A stretch of DNA of 17,654 nt, from NCBI GenBank assembly GCA_035711845.1, contig DASTBU010000046.1, positions 1 to 17,654 of the forward strand. Reading direction: 5' to 3'. Shown in pieces: positions 1 through 9,698 of the stretch. Under the pieces are notes generated by a model. It was not told the origin of the DNA and made no database searches. It saw nothing but the letters and a program-made list of their open reading frames with translations. The translations under genes were made by a program, and so were the position numbers. This DNA comes from DASTBU01 sp035711845. Lineage in GTDB: Bacteria; Acidobacteriota; Vicinamibacteria; Vicinamibacterales; 2-12-FULL-66-21. The number at the start of each line of letters is the position of its first letter. Position 1 is the stretch's first letter.

Positions 1-3675
<3,675 letters not shown>

Positions 3676-3689
3676 GCTGGTGAATTTCT

Positions 3690-3804
3690 CCCGGGTCTCG
3701 GGACTCGGGTCTCGGGACTCGATCTAGGGAACAGCCGGAAAAGGCCACTGACTCGCGGCCGGGTCCGGAACGATTCCGAGCCCCGAGCCCCGAGCCCCGA
3801 ACAA
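3690..3804. repeat. Facing period-7 GC repeats between rplL and rpoB
   Basis: The spacer between rplL and rpoB contains two blocks of degenerate 7-bp repeats. At about 3692-3720 the 14-bp unit GGGTCTCGGGACTC occurs twice in a row on the plus strand. At about 3778-3800 the complementary-type unit GAGCCCC occurs three times. The two blocks face each other, so a transcript could pair them over roughly 20 nt with wobble pairs and a mismatch in some heptads. The same heptad family recurs at 4931-4970, 6479-6575 and 17386-17416. Confidence 0.8.
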
Positions 3805-3823
3805 CGCGGGGCGACGCCCCGCG
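3805..3823 (-). terminator. GC hairpin directly after rplL (attenuator or processing site candidate)
   Basis: Perfect 8-bp stem CGCGGGGC / GCCCCGCG with a 3-nt loop, starting 4 nt after the rplL stop codon. On the transcribed strand it is followed by GTTGTTCG and not by a run of U, so it does not look like a strong Rho-independent terminator. In E. coli a partial terminator and an RNase III site lie between rplL and rpoB, so attenuation or processing is a reasonable but untested reading. Confidence 0.4.
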
Positions 3824-3826
3824 CGA

Positions 3827-4222
3827 CTACTTGATTTCGACCTTCGCGCCGACTTCCTCGAACTTCTTCTTGATCGCTTCGGCCTCGTCCTTCGGGATGC
3901 CTTCCTTGATAGTCTTAGGCGCGCCCTCGACGAGGTCCTTGGCTTCCTTCAGCCCGAGGCTCGTGACTTCGCGAACGACCTTGATGACGTTGATCTTGTT
4001 GGTGCCGATCTCGGTCAGCGTGGCGGTGAACTCGGTCTTTTCCTCGACCGGCGCGGCGGCGCCCCCGCCGGCAGCCCCGGCGCCCATCGGCATGGCCATG
4101 GGCATCGCCGCGGCGGCCGACACGCCGAGCTCCTTCTCGAGCTCCTTCACGAGCTGCGAGAGCTCGAGGACGGAGATTCCCTTGATGTAATCGACAACCT
4201 GCTGCTGCGTAAGATCGGCCAT
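3827..4222 (-). CDS. rplL: 50S ribosomal protein L7/L12
   Basis: Acidic stalk protein of the large subunit, which as dimers on L10 recruits and stimulates the translational GTPases. The 131 residues show the expected layout: an N-terminal dimerisation and L10-binding helix pair (about 1-33), a flexible Ala/Gly/Pro/Met-rich hinge (about 37-58, with a repeated MPMAMPMG), and the C-terminal globular domain beginning KTEFTATL and containing GLKEAKDLVEGAPKTIKEG. The length is slightly above the usual 120-128 because of the hinge. The start at 4222 is supported by AGGAG 10 nt upstream. It lies downstream of rplJ, the standard L10-L12 pair, and a GC hairpin follows the stop. Confidence 0.98.
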   Translation of the reverse strand: MADLTQQQVVDYIKGISVLELSQLVKELEKELGVSAAAAMPMAMPMGAGAAGGGAAAPVEEKTEFTATLTEIGTNKINVIKVVREVTSLGLKEAKDLVEGAPKTIKEGIPKDEAEAIKKKFEEVGAKVEIK

Positions 4223-4297
4223 TGCTCTTCTGCTCCTGATAACCGGTTGATGAATCCGCGGCTTGCTGACATCGAGATTCGGTCAGCTTTTCTCGGT

Positions 4298-4378
4298 GCG
4301 CGCGGGGCCCCACCCCCGCGCGCTTACGCGCCTACGGCGCGACGGCCTTCGGCCTTGCCGCCGGCGCTGCGCGCCGGC
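4298..4378 (-). other. Hairpins between rplJ and rplL
   Basis: The 164-bp spacer between rplJ and rplL holds two perfect stems. A 10-bp stem GCGCGCGGGG (4298-4307) pairs with CCCCGCGCGC (4314-4323) around a 6-nt loop. A 7-bp stem GCCGGCG (4360-4366) pairs with CGCCGGC (4372-4378) around a 5-nt loop. A small GGCC-GAA-GGCC hairpin lies between them on the transcribed strand. None is followed by a U-tract. They may set the L10:L12 ratio or mark processing sites; no known motif is recognised. Confidence 0.55.
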
Positions 4379-4386
4379 AGCCCTCG

Positions 4387-4914
4387 CTAGCTCTCGCCCC
4401 GCTTCTTCTCCGCCTGCACCAGCACGCTCATCAGGTCGCGCGGGGCGGCGTTCAACACGCTCACGAGCTGCACCATCGGCGCCTGCAGCAGGAACAGGAG
4501 CTTCGCGTACAGCTCAGGTTTGCCCGGCAGGGTGGCCAGCTCGGTGACCTCGCCCGCCTTGATCGCCCGGCCCTGCACGACGGCCGCCTTGATCTGGAGC
4601 GCCGGCGTCGTCTTCGCAAACGTCGTCAGGACCTTCGCCAGCGCGACCGGATCGTCGCCGCTGTACGCCACGGCGGTCGTCCCGGTGAAGAACTCACCGA
4701 GCGCTTCGAAGCTGGTGCCTATCATCGCCCGGCGGGCGAGCGTGTTCTTCACCACCTTGTACTGGCCCCGCGCACCGCGGACCTGCCGCCGGAGCTCGGT
4801 GACCTCGGGGACCTTGAGCCCCTTGAAGCCCAGCACGATCGCGCTGTCAGTGCCCTTGAAGGCGCGCTCGAGGTCCTGGAGCTCGGTTTCCTTGTCTGCT
4901 CGTGTGACTACCAT
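4387..4914 (-). CDS. rplJ: 50S ribosomal protein L10
   Basis: Stalk base protein that binds 23S rRNA next to L11 and carries the L7/L12 dimers on its C-terminal helix. It is 175 residues, typical for the family. The N-terminal domain has the expected segments (SAIVLGFKGLKVPEVTELRR, then KVVKNTLARRA, then GTTAVAYSGDDPVALAKVL), followed by the KPELYAKLLFLLQAPM segment and a C-terminal helix ending AEKKRGES. The ATG at 4914 has AAGGA about 9 nt upstream. In many bacteria the L10-L12 complex represses its own mRNA through the rplJ leader; here that leader (4915-5015) is largely a GC-rich heptad repeat, and I see no recognisable binding motif in it. Confidence 0.97.
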   Translation of the reverse strand: MVVTRADKETELQDLERAFKGTDSAIVLGFKGLKVPEVTELRRQVRGARGQYKVVKNTLARRAMIGTSFEALGEFFTGTTAVAYSGDDPVALAKVLTTFAKTTPALQIKAAVVQGRAIKAGEVTELATLPGKPELYAKLLFLLQAPMVQLVSVLNAAPRDLMSVLVQAEKKRGES

Positions 4915-4930
4915 TCTGTTGATCCTTGTC

Positions 4931-4970
4931 GGGCTCGGGATCCGGGGCTCGGGGCTCGGGGCTCGGGGTT
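4931..4970. repeat. Period-7 repeat with G-quadruplex pattern in the rplA-rplJ spacer
   Basis: Tandem GGGGCTC heptads on the plus strand. Positions 4944-4968 contain four GGGG runs separated by CTC each time, which fits the canonical G-quadruplex pattern. The G-rich strand here is the template strand; the mRNA would carry CCCC runs just before the rplJ ribosome-binding site. Confidence 0.85.
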
Positions 4971-5015
4971 GCGGGCCCGGAAACCAGCACCACGCCTCGA
5001 ACGGCCGTCCAGCCG

Positions 5016-5720
5016 TTAATGCTTCTGCGTCTCGCTCACGTGCGCGGTATCGATTTGAATCCCGGGACCCATCGTCGAGGACAGCGTCACGCTGCGGAGG
5101 TATTTCCCCTTCGCCGCCGACGGCTTCGCCTTCACGACGCTGTCCACCAGGGCATGGGCGTTCTCGATCAGGCTCTGCGCCGGAAAGGAGATCCTGCCCA
5201 CCGGCGCATGCACGATGCCCGTCTTGTCCACTCGGAACTCGACCTTGCCCGCCTTGATCTCCTTGACGGCCCTCGCGATATCGGGCGTGACCGTTCCGGT
5301 CTTCGGGTTCGGCATCAGCCCGCGCGGGCCGAGCACCTTCCCGAGCTTGCCGACCGCGCGCATCATGTCCGGCGTGGCGACCACCGCGTCGAAGTCCATC
5401 CAGCCGCCCTGGATCTTCTCGACGAGCTCCTCCCCGCCGACGTGATCGGCGCCCGCATCCTGCGCTTCCTTCTGCTTGTCGGCGCCCGCGATCGCCAGAA
5501 CCTTCTTGCTCTTGCCCAACCCGTGCGGAAGCACGACCGTCCCGCGAACCATCTGGTCGGCGTGCTTGGGATCGACGCCCAGCCGCATCGCGATCTCGAC
5601 CGTCTCGTCGAACTTCGCGTACTTGACCTTCTGCATGAGGGGAACGGCGTCCTCGATCGTGTGCGGCCGATTGGCCACCTGCTGCCGGGCGGCAGCGAAT
5701 TTCTTGCCTGTCTTGCGCAT
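5016..5720 (-). CDS. rplA: 50S ribosomal protein L1
   Basis: L1-stalk protein that binds 23S rRNA helices 76-78 and moves deacylated tRNA through the E site. It is also a translational repressor of its own operon in many bacteria. The 234 residues begin MRKTGKKFAAARQQV and contain the diagnostic blocks ETVEIAMRLGVDPKHADQMVRGTVVLPHG, GKVLGPRGLMPNPKTGTV and KTGIVHAPVGRISF (positions about 30-58, 128-145 and 163-176). I chose the ATG at 5720 because GAGGAG lies 6 nt upstream. An in-frame ATG at 5741 would place that Shine-Dalgarno inside the gene and add a non-conserved MHHEEQS. The spacer to rplK upstream is unusually long (314 bp). Confidence 0.97.
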   Translation of the reverse strand: MRKTGKKFAAARQQVANRPHTIEDAVPLMQKVKYAKFDETVEIAMRLGVDPKHADQMVRGTVVLPHGLGKSKKVLAIAGADKQKEAQDAGADHVGGEELVEKIQGGWMDFDAVVATPDMMRAVGKLGKVLGPRGLMPNPKTGTVTPDIARAVKEIKAGKVEFRVDKTGIVHAPVGRISFPAQSLIENAHALVDSVVKAKPSAAKGKYLRSVTLSSTMGPGIQIDTAHVSETQKH

Positions 5721-6034
5721 TGACTGCTCCTCGTGGTGCAAACGGCCGCGCCGCGGCCTCCCACGTTTCTTGGTTTGCGCCGGGGCCCTCCGCCTCCGCG
5801 CGCTAACGAACCACGCGCGCTACGGCGAGACCTCGCCGTAGCTGTTCGCCCGCAATCTCCGCGAACAGCGTAGGCGGGCACCCCCGGCGCCAGCCAGCGT
5901 TTCGCTTCGCTCAGCGCCGCTGATTACACGCCCTTTGCCGCTTCCATCCGCGCTCTGGTCGGCCGGCGGCCGGCGAAGCGCTCCAGACCGCCAGCATCCG
6001 TCTTCAGCTGGAAGTGGCGGCCGGAAAACGGACG
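5721..6034 (-). other. Structured 314-bp spacer between rplK and rplA
   Basis: No gene is seen here. There are two neighbouring perfect hairpins: CTACGGCGAG (5820-5829) with CTCGCCGTAG (5832-5841), a 10-bp inverted repeat with only 2 nt between the arms, and GCTGTTCGC (5841-5849) with GCGAACAGC (5861-5869), a 9-bp stem with an 11-nt loop. A GCGCGC pair flanks the sequence just before 5820. The part nearest rplK contains GGCGCCAGCCAGCG, which recurs at about 9401-9414 upstream of tuf. In many bacteria rplK and rplA are nearly adjacent, so a spacer of this size inside an operon is uncommon. Confidence 0.6.
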
Positions 6035-6460
6035 CTAGCCGACCACGTCGATGCCCATGGAACGTGCGGTGCCGGCGACGGTCTTGAACGCCGCGTCGAG
6101 CGATTCGCAGTTCAGGTCGGGCATCTTCAGCTTCGCGATGTCCTCCACCTGTTTCTTCGTCACCGTGCCGACCTTGTTCTTGTTCGGCTCGTTGGACCCC
6201 TTCGCCAGGTTCGCGGCGCGCTTGAGGAGCACGGCCGCCGGCGGGGTCTTGGTGATGAACGAATAGGACCGATCGGCGTAGACCGTCACGACGACGGGGA
6301 TGATGAGGCCCTCGTCCTTGGAGGTCTTCGCGTTGAAGTTCTTGCAGAAGTCCATGATGTTGAGGCCGTGCGGACCGAGCGCGGTACCGACCGGCGGCGC
6401 CGGGGTGGCTTTCCCCGCCGCAATCTGGAGCTTCACGACTGCCTGTACCTTTTTTGCCAT
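6035..6460 (-). CDS. rplK: 50S ribosomal protein L11
   Basis: Protein of the GTPase-associated centre, which binds the 1070 region of 23S rRNA together with L10 and takes part in factor binding and the stringent response. It is 141 residues, the usual length. The N-terminal domain starts MAKKVQAVVKLQIAAGKATPAPPVGTALGPHGLNIMDFCKNFN, with the conserved proline-rich hinge against factors at about residues 20-25. The C-terminal rRNA-binding domain ends AGTARSMGIDVVG. The start at 6460 is fixed by family length and the MAKKVQ N-terminus; the ribosome-binding site is weak. A heptad repeat separates it from nusG. Confidence 0.98.
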   Translation of the reverse strand: MAKKVQAVVKLQIAAGKATPAPPVGTALGPHGLNIMDFCKNFNAKTSKDEGLIIPVVVTVYADRSYSFITKTPPAAVLLKRAANLAKGSNEPNKNKVGTVTKKQVEDIAKLKMPDLNCESLDAAFKTVAGTARSMGIDVVG

Positions 6461-6478
6461 GATGGTTGCTGACTAATT

Positions 6479-6575
6479 TCGGGGCTCGGCGCTCGGGGGC
6501 TCGGGGCTCAGCACCCGGGCCTCGGGGCTCAGCGCCCGGGCCTCGGGGCTCGGGGCTCGGGGCTCGGGGCTCGAG
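6479..6575. repeat. About 97-bp period-7/period-21 repeat between nusG and rplK
   Basis: The longest GC heptad block in the window. Unit GGGGCTC recurs with variants; the middle part has a 21-bp (3 x 7) higher-order unit, CTCGGGGCTCAGC plus A/GCCCGGGC, present twice. The end nearest nusG (6545-6569) has four GGGG runs separated by CTC, a canonical G-quadruplex pattern on the template strand. It fills nearly the entire 126-bp spacer. Confidence 0.9.
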
Positions 6576-6586
6576 CGCGCCACCAT

Positions 6587-7138
6587 TCAGAGCTTCTCCA
6601 CCTGCAAGAAATCCAACTCCACAGGAGTGGCGCGGCCGAAGATCGTGACCATCACCTTCAGCGTGTTGCGGTCGAGGTTCACTTCGTCCACCACGCCGTT
6701 GAAGCTGGTGAACGGGCCCTCGTTGATCCGCACCTGGTCGCCCTTCTCGAACGTGTACTTCGGCTTCGGCTTCTCGGCGGCCTCGGTGACCTGGTTGAGA
6801 ATCTGATCGACCTCTTCCCGCGAGAGCGGCGTCGGCTTGGCGCCCGCACCGACGAACCCGGTGACCTTCGGCGTGTTCTTCACCACGTGCCACGCGTTGT
6901 CGGACATGTGCATCTCGACAAGGATGTAGCCGGGGAAGAACCGCTTCGAGCTGACGACCTTCTTGCCGCCGCGCATCTCGGCGACCTGCTCGGTGGGGAT
7001 CAGGATTTCGCCGATCTCCTCCTGCAGCCCGTACGCCGCCACACGCTGCTCCAACGATTCCTTCACTTTGTTCTCGAAGCCGGAGTACGTGTGGACGATG
7101 TACCACTGCTTCGTGCGATCGTCCGTCATGCTCGCCAT
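6587..7138 (-). CDS. nusG: Transcription termination/antitermination factor NusG
   Basis: Universal elongation factor that binds the RNA polymerase clamp with its NGN domain and contacts Rho or ribosomal protein S10 with its KOW domain. The 183 residues contain the NGN domain (about 10-120: WYIVHTYSGFENKVKESLEQR, IPTEQVAEMRGGKK, KRFFPGYILVEM, TPKVTGFVG) and the C-terminal KOW domain (about 130-183: GDQVRINEGPFTSFNGVVDEV, then LDFLQVEKL). The start could be 7138 or the in-frame ATG at 7129 (MTDDRTKQW); neither has a clear Shine-Dalgarno, and the 7138 start lies 6 nt beyond the secE stop. secE and nusG adjacency is the usual arrangement. Confidence 0.97.
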   Translation of the reverse strand: MASMTDDRTKQWYIVHTYSGFENKVKESLEQRVAAYGLQEEIGEILIPTEQVAEMRGGKKVVSSKRFFPGYILVEMHMSDNAWHVVKNTPKVTGFVGAGAKPTPLSREEVDQILNQVTEAAEKPKPKYTFEKGDQVRINEGPFTSFNGVVDEVNLDRNTLKVMVTIFGRATPVELDFLQVEKL

Positions 7139-7144
7139 CTCGCG

Positions 7145-7396
7145 TTACGCCGCCCCGAACGTCTGGAACACCCACGCCATGATCGCGTTGAGCACGAGGT
7201 CGATGCCGTAGAGATACACGCCGAAGAAAACCGAGGTGAGAATGACCACGATCGTGGTTGCGTACACTTCCCGCCGGCTGGGCCAGGTGACGCGGGCCAT
7301 CTCGTTGCGGACCTCTGCCAGAAAGCGCCGGGATCGTCCCCACCACCCAGTGACGCTCTCACGTGCGCGGCCGCCGAACGAGTCCTGTTCCGCCAT
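7145..7396 (-). CDS. secE: Preprotein translocase subunit SecE
   Basis: Small essential subunit of the SecYEG channel in the inner membrane. The 83 residues have a soluble amphipathic segment RRFLAEVRNEMARVTWPSRREV, which carries the diagnostic V-x-WPSRxEV motif, followed by one membrane helix (about residues 46-70: TTIVVILTSVFFGVYLYG). This is the short, single-helix form found in most bacteria outside the enterics. The start is uncertain: ATG 7396 gives MAEQDSFGG, while ATG 7408 would add MKTA, with GGGGGA only 2 nt before it. A longer reading to 7447 would run through the duplicated hairpin element and is unlikely. It lies between tRNA-Trp and nusG, as in most bacteria. Confidence 0.95.
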   Translation of the reverse strand: MAEQDSFGGRARESVTGWWGRSRRFLAEVRNEMARVTWPSRREVYATTIVVILTSVFFGVYLYGIDLVLNAIMAWVFQTFGAA

Positions 7397-7418
7397 TGCT
7401 GTTTTCATCGTCCCCCGG

Positions 7419-7519
7419 CGCTCGGGGCCGCCGCTTCGGCGGTTCACTCCGGCCCCTCGCTCTTTTGAACGCTCGGGGCCGCCGCTTCGCGGCGGTTCCC
7501 TCCGGCCCCTCGCTCTTTC
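7419..7519. repeat. Tandem copy of a ~50-bp palindromic element before secE
   Basis: Two imperfect direct copies, at about 7419-7466 and 7470-7519, each running from CGCTCGGGGCCGCCGCTTCG to CCGGCCCCTCGCTCTTT. Within each copy, GGGGCC pairs with GGCCCC, and inside that CCGCC/GGCGG pairs around GCTTC, so each can fold into a nested hairpin. The copies differ by two extra bases near the tip (GC) and a few substitutions. They sit in the 5' region of secE, downstream of tRNA-Trp. Confidence 0.8.
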
Positions 7520-7603
7520 AAGCTCGCTTCACTTGCTCACGCTTCCGCGTTCGCTCCGTTCCGCTCGCGTTGCGCCCTGCCTCGTCGCTTTCCTTGCCAA
7601 AAC

Positions 7604-7679
7604 TGGCAGGACAGGAGGGAATCGAACCCCCAACCCCCGGTTTTGGAGACCGGTGCTCTGCCAATTGAGCTACTGTCCT
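7604..7679 (-). tRNA. trpT: tRNA-Trp (anticodon CCA)
   Basis: 76 nt including an encoded CCA end. The acceptor stem AGGACAG pairs with CTGTCCT, the discriminator is G, the D-arm is AGCTCAATTGGCAGAGC, the anticodon stem is CCGGT/ACCGG with loop CTCCAAA (anticodon CCA), and the T-arm is GGGGGTTCGATTCCC. Its place between rpmG and secE is the common bacterial arrangement. Confidence 0.97.
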
Positions 7680-7685
7680 AAATAA

Positions 7686-7780
7686 AGCTGCCAGCTTCCA
7701 GCTCACAGCGCAGTTCCGAGCTGGAAGAACCAGCTGGCCACCTTATTGGGTGGAAGCCGGCGACTGGAAGCTGGAAGCTC
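7686..7780. repeat. Period-7 CTGGAAG repeats between rpmG and tRNA-Trp
   Basis: Heptads of the CTGGAAG / CTTCCAG type. Left arm CTTCCAGCTC (7695-7704) and GAGCTGGAAG (7718-7727) form a perfect 10-bp stem with a 13-nt loop. Further direct copies (TGGAAGC, three times with one variant between) lie at about 7751-7777 up to the rpmG stop. Confidence 0.75.
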
Positions 7781-7784
7781 AAAC

Positions 7785-7934
7785 CTACTTCGTCTCTTTA
7801 TGCGCCGTGTGCTTCCGGCAGTAGCGGCAGAACTTGCTGAACTCCAGTCGCTCGGTCGTCTTCTTCTTGTTCTTCGTCGTGCTGTAGTTGCGCCGTTTGC
7901 ACTCGGTGCACGCCAGGGAAACGATGTCTCTCAT
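7785..7934 (-). CDS. rpmG: 50S ribosomal protein L33
   Basis: Small basic protein of the large subunit near the E site. Translation from ATG 7934 gives 49 residues: MRDIVSLACTECKRRNYSTT, then KNKKKTTERLEFSKF, then CRYCRKHTAHKETK. The two Cys pairs (CTEC at 9-12 and CRYC at 36-39) mark the zinc-binding form of L33. AGGA lies 8 nt upstream. The gene lies between tuf and tRNA-Trp, the usual position for rpmG in the tuf-secE-nusG cluster. Its short length makes it easy to miss. Confidence 0.97.
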   Translation of the reverse strand: MRDIVSLACTECKRRNYSTTKNKKKTTERLEFSKFCRYCRKHTAHKETK

Positions 7935-7941
7935 GGTGAAT

Positions 7942-8024
7942 CCTGAAGTGCTGAATGCGGATTGCTGAATGCTGAGTGCAAAGGGTCTTCGCCACTCAGC
8001 ATTCGACCTTCAGCAGTCAACATT
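7942..8024. repeat. Period-7 TGCTGAA inverted repeats between tuf and rpmG
   Basis: Left block 7942-7979 is a run of heptads (TGCTGAA, TGCGGAT, TGCTGAA, TGCTGAG). The right block (about 7993-8024) carries the same family in reverse orientation. GAATGCTGAGTG (7967-7978) and CACTCAGCATTC (7993-8004) form a perfect 12-bp stem around a 14-nt loop. The structure starts 25 nt after the tuf stop and has no U-tract. Confidence 0.8.
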
Positions 8025-8028
8025 TCAC

Positions 8029-9228
8029 CTATTCGATAATCTCCGTGATCGTTCCGGCGCCGACTGTACGGCCGCCCTCGCGAATCGCAAACCGCGCGCC
8101 CTTTTCGAGCGCGACCGGCACGTGGAGCTCCGCCGTGATGCTGGTGTTGTCGCCCGGCATCACCATCTCGACCCCCTCGGGCAGCTTCAGCGATCCGGTG
8201 ACGTCAGTCGTCCGGATGTAGAACTGCGGACGATAGCCGTTGAAGAACGGCGTGTGACGGCCGCCTTCGTCCTTCGACAGGATGTAGACCTCGCCCTTGA
8301 AGTTCGTGTGCGGCTTGATCGAGCCGGGCTTCGCCAGCACTTGCCCGCGCTCGACGTCGTCTTTTTCGACGCCTCGGAGCAGCACGCCGATGTTGTCGCC
8401 GGCGACGCCTTCATCGAGCAGCTTGCGGAACATCTCGACGCCGGTCACCACCTTCTTCTCGGTGGGCTTGAACCCGACGATCTCGATTTCCTCGCCGACC
8501 TTCACCTTGCCGCGCTCCACGCGCCCGGTCACGACCGTGCCGCGGCCGGAAATGGAGAAGACGTCTTCGATCGGCATCAGGAATGGCTTGTCGACCTCGC
8601 GCTCCGGCAGCGGGATGTAGCTGTCGAGCGCTTCCATCAGCTTCATGACCGACTCGACGCCGTCCGGTTCGCCGTTGAGCGCCTTGAGCGCGGACACGCG
8701 GACGACCGGCACGTCGTTGCCCGGAAACCCGTAGGACGACAGGAGCTCGCGCACTTCGAGCTCGACGAGATCGACGAGCTCGGGGTCGTCCACCGCATCG
8801 ACCTTGTTGAGCGCGACGACCATGTACGGCACGTTGACCTGCTTGGCGAGCAGCACGTGCTCGCGCGTCTGGGGCATCGGACCGTCGACCGCGCTGACCA
8901 CGAGGATCGCGCCGTCCATCTGCGCGGCGCCGGTGATCATGTTCTTGATGTAGTCGGCGTGGCCCGGGCAATCGACGTGCGCATAATGCCGGTTCGGCGT
9001 GCTGTACTCGACATGGCTCGTCGCGATCGTCAGGATCTTCGTGGCGTCGCGGCGCCCCTGCGACTCGGAGGCCTTGGCCACCTCGTCGTACGGGACGAAC
9101 TTCGCCCAGCCCTTGTCGGCGGCCACCTTGGTCAGAGCAGCCGTCAGCGTGGTCTTGCCGTGGTCGATGTGGCCAATCGTGCCGACATTGACGTGTGGTT
9201 TGGAACGATCGAATTTCTCTTTTGCCAT
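8029..9228 (-). CDS. tuf: Translation elongation factor Tu with variant switch I
   Basis: GTPase that carries aminoacyl-tRNA to the ribosomal A site. The 399 residues begin MAKEKFDRSKPHVNVGTIG. Domain 1 has G1 GHIDHGKT (19-26), G3 DCPGH (86-90) and G4 NKVD (141-144). Domains 2 and 3 are conventional, with GRGTVVTGRVERG, HTPFFNGYRPQFYIRTTDVTG and a C-terminus RFAIREGGRTVGAGTITEIIE. The odd part is switch I: residues 47-75 read YDEVAKASESQGRRDATKI then LTIATSHVEY, where E. coli has [24 protein letters not shown]. That is five residues longer and without the Arg-Gly before the conserved Thr (here T67). The ATG at 9228 has GAGG about 11 nt upstream and gives the standard N-terminus. Four tRNA genes lie directly upstream, as in the E. 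coli tufB operon, so cotranscription is likely. Confidence 0.98.
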   Translation of the reverse strand: MAKEKFDRSKPHVNVGTIGHIDHGKTTLTAALTKVAADKGWAKFVPYDEVAKASESQGRRDATKILTIATSHVEYSTPNRHYAHVDCPGHADYIKNMITGAAQMDGAILVVSAVDGPMPQTREHVLLAKQVNVPYMVVALNKVDAVDDPELVDLVELEVRELLSSYGFPGNDVPVVRVSALKALNGEPDGVESVMKLMEALDSYIPLPEREVDKPFLMPIEDVFSISGRGTVVTGRVERGKVKVGEEIEIVGFKPTEKKVVTGVEMFRKLLDEGVAGDNIGVLLRGVEKDDVERGQVLAKPGSIKPHTNFKGEVYILSKDEGGRHTPFFNGYRPQFYIRTTDVTGSLKLPEGVEMVMPGDNTSITAELHVPVALEKGARFAIREGGRTVGAGTITEIIE

Positions 9229-9356
9229 GTCGTGTCTGCCTCGTGCTCCAAGCCGGGCGTCAGCCCCGCCGCTCAACGGCAGGCCATCCGCCTGCCTGAG
9301 TTCTAGTCCTATGCTTCCCTCAGCTCTTCCTTCACGGGCGGTCACGTTCGCGCCCT

Positions 9357-9417
9357 GCGAGCCAGCCTTCGCTCGCTGGCCTGCCGAGACGAAGCTCGCT
9401 GGCGCCAGCCAGCGAGC
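9357..9417 (-). other. Hairpin between tRNA-Thr(GGU) and tuf
   Basis: Perfect 10-bp stem GCTCGCTGGC (9394-9403) with GCCAGCGAGC (9408-9417), 4-nt loop, beginning 6 nt after the tRNA CCA. A further direct copy of GCTCGCTGGC lies at 9371-9380, with weaker pairing options to 9357-9366. No U-tract follows. It could mark the tRNA/mRNA cleavage region or attenuate read-through into tuf. The rest of the 195-bp spacer shows nothing recognisable. Confidence 0.55.
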
Positions 9418-9423
9418 GAAGTC

Positions 9424-9499
<76 letters not shown>

Positions 9500-9501
9500 C
9501 C

Positions 9502-9698
9502 GCTTCCTTGGCTGCGGCCCGCCCCCACGCGCTCGCTTCGCTCGTTCGACGCGCCGAATTCGACCAGCCTGGCCCCGTAGCCCAATCTCGCGCCCGCGCG
9601 GCCGGAGGCCGCGCAACGCCGGAGCGGAGCGGGGCCTGTGGGGCCCCCGCGAGTGACGGCGCGCGGGAGTCCGAGGGGCGCAGCCCCTCGGAATAACC
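9502..9698 (-). other. tRNA-Gly to tRNA-Thr spacer with two hairpins
   Basis: No gene. There are two perfect hairpins: CCGAGGGGC (9671-9679) with GCCCCTCGG (9683-9691), starting 8 nt after the tRNA-Gly CCA, and GCGCGGCC (9596-9603) with GGCCGCGC (9607-9614). Both have 3-nt loops and no U-tract. They may mark tRNA processing sites. Confidence 0.5.

Noticed and set aside
3805..4378. Rho-independent terminators after rplL and rplJ
   Set aside because: The stems are strong but none is followed by a U-tract on the transcribed strand, and rpoB and rplL expression must pass through them.
7236..7685. Plus-strand frames around 7236-7685 and 9638-10091
   Set aside because: They cross tRNA genes and GC-rich spacers in antisense, have Arg/Ser/Pro-rich products with no homology that I recognise, and contain anti-tRNA peptide signatures such as GGNRTPN and RETGIEPATN that are common mis-annotations.
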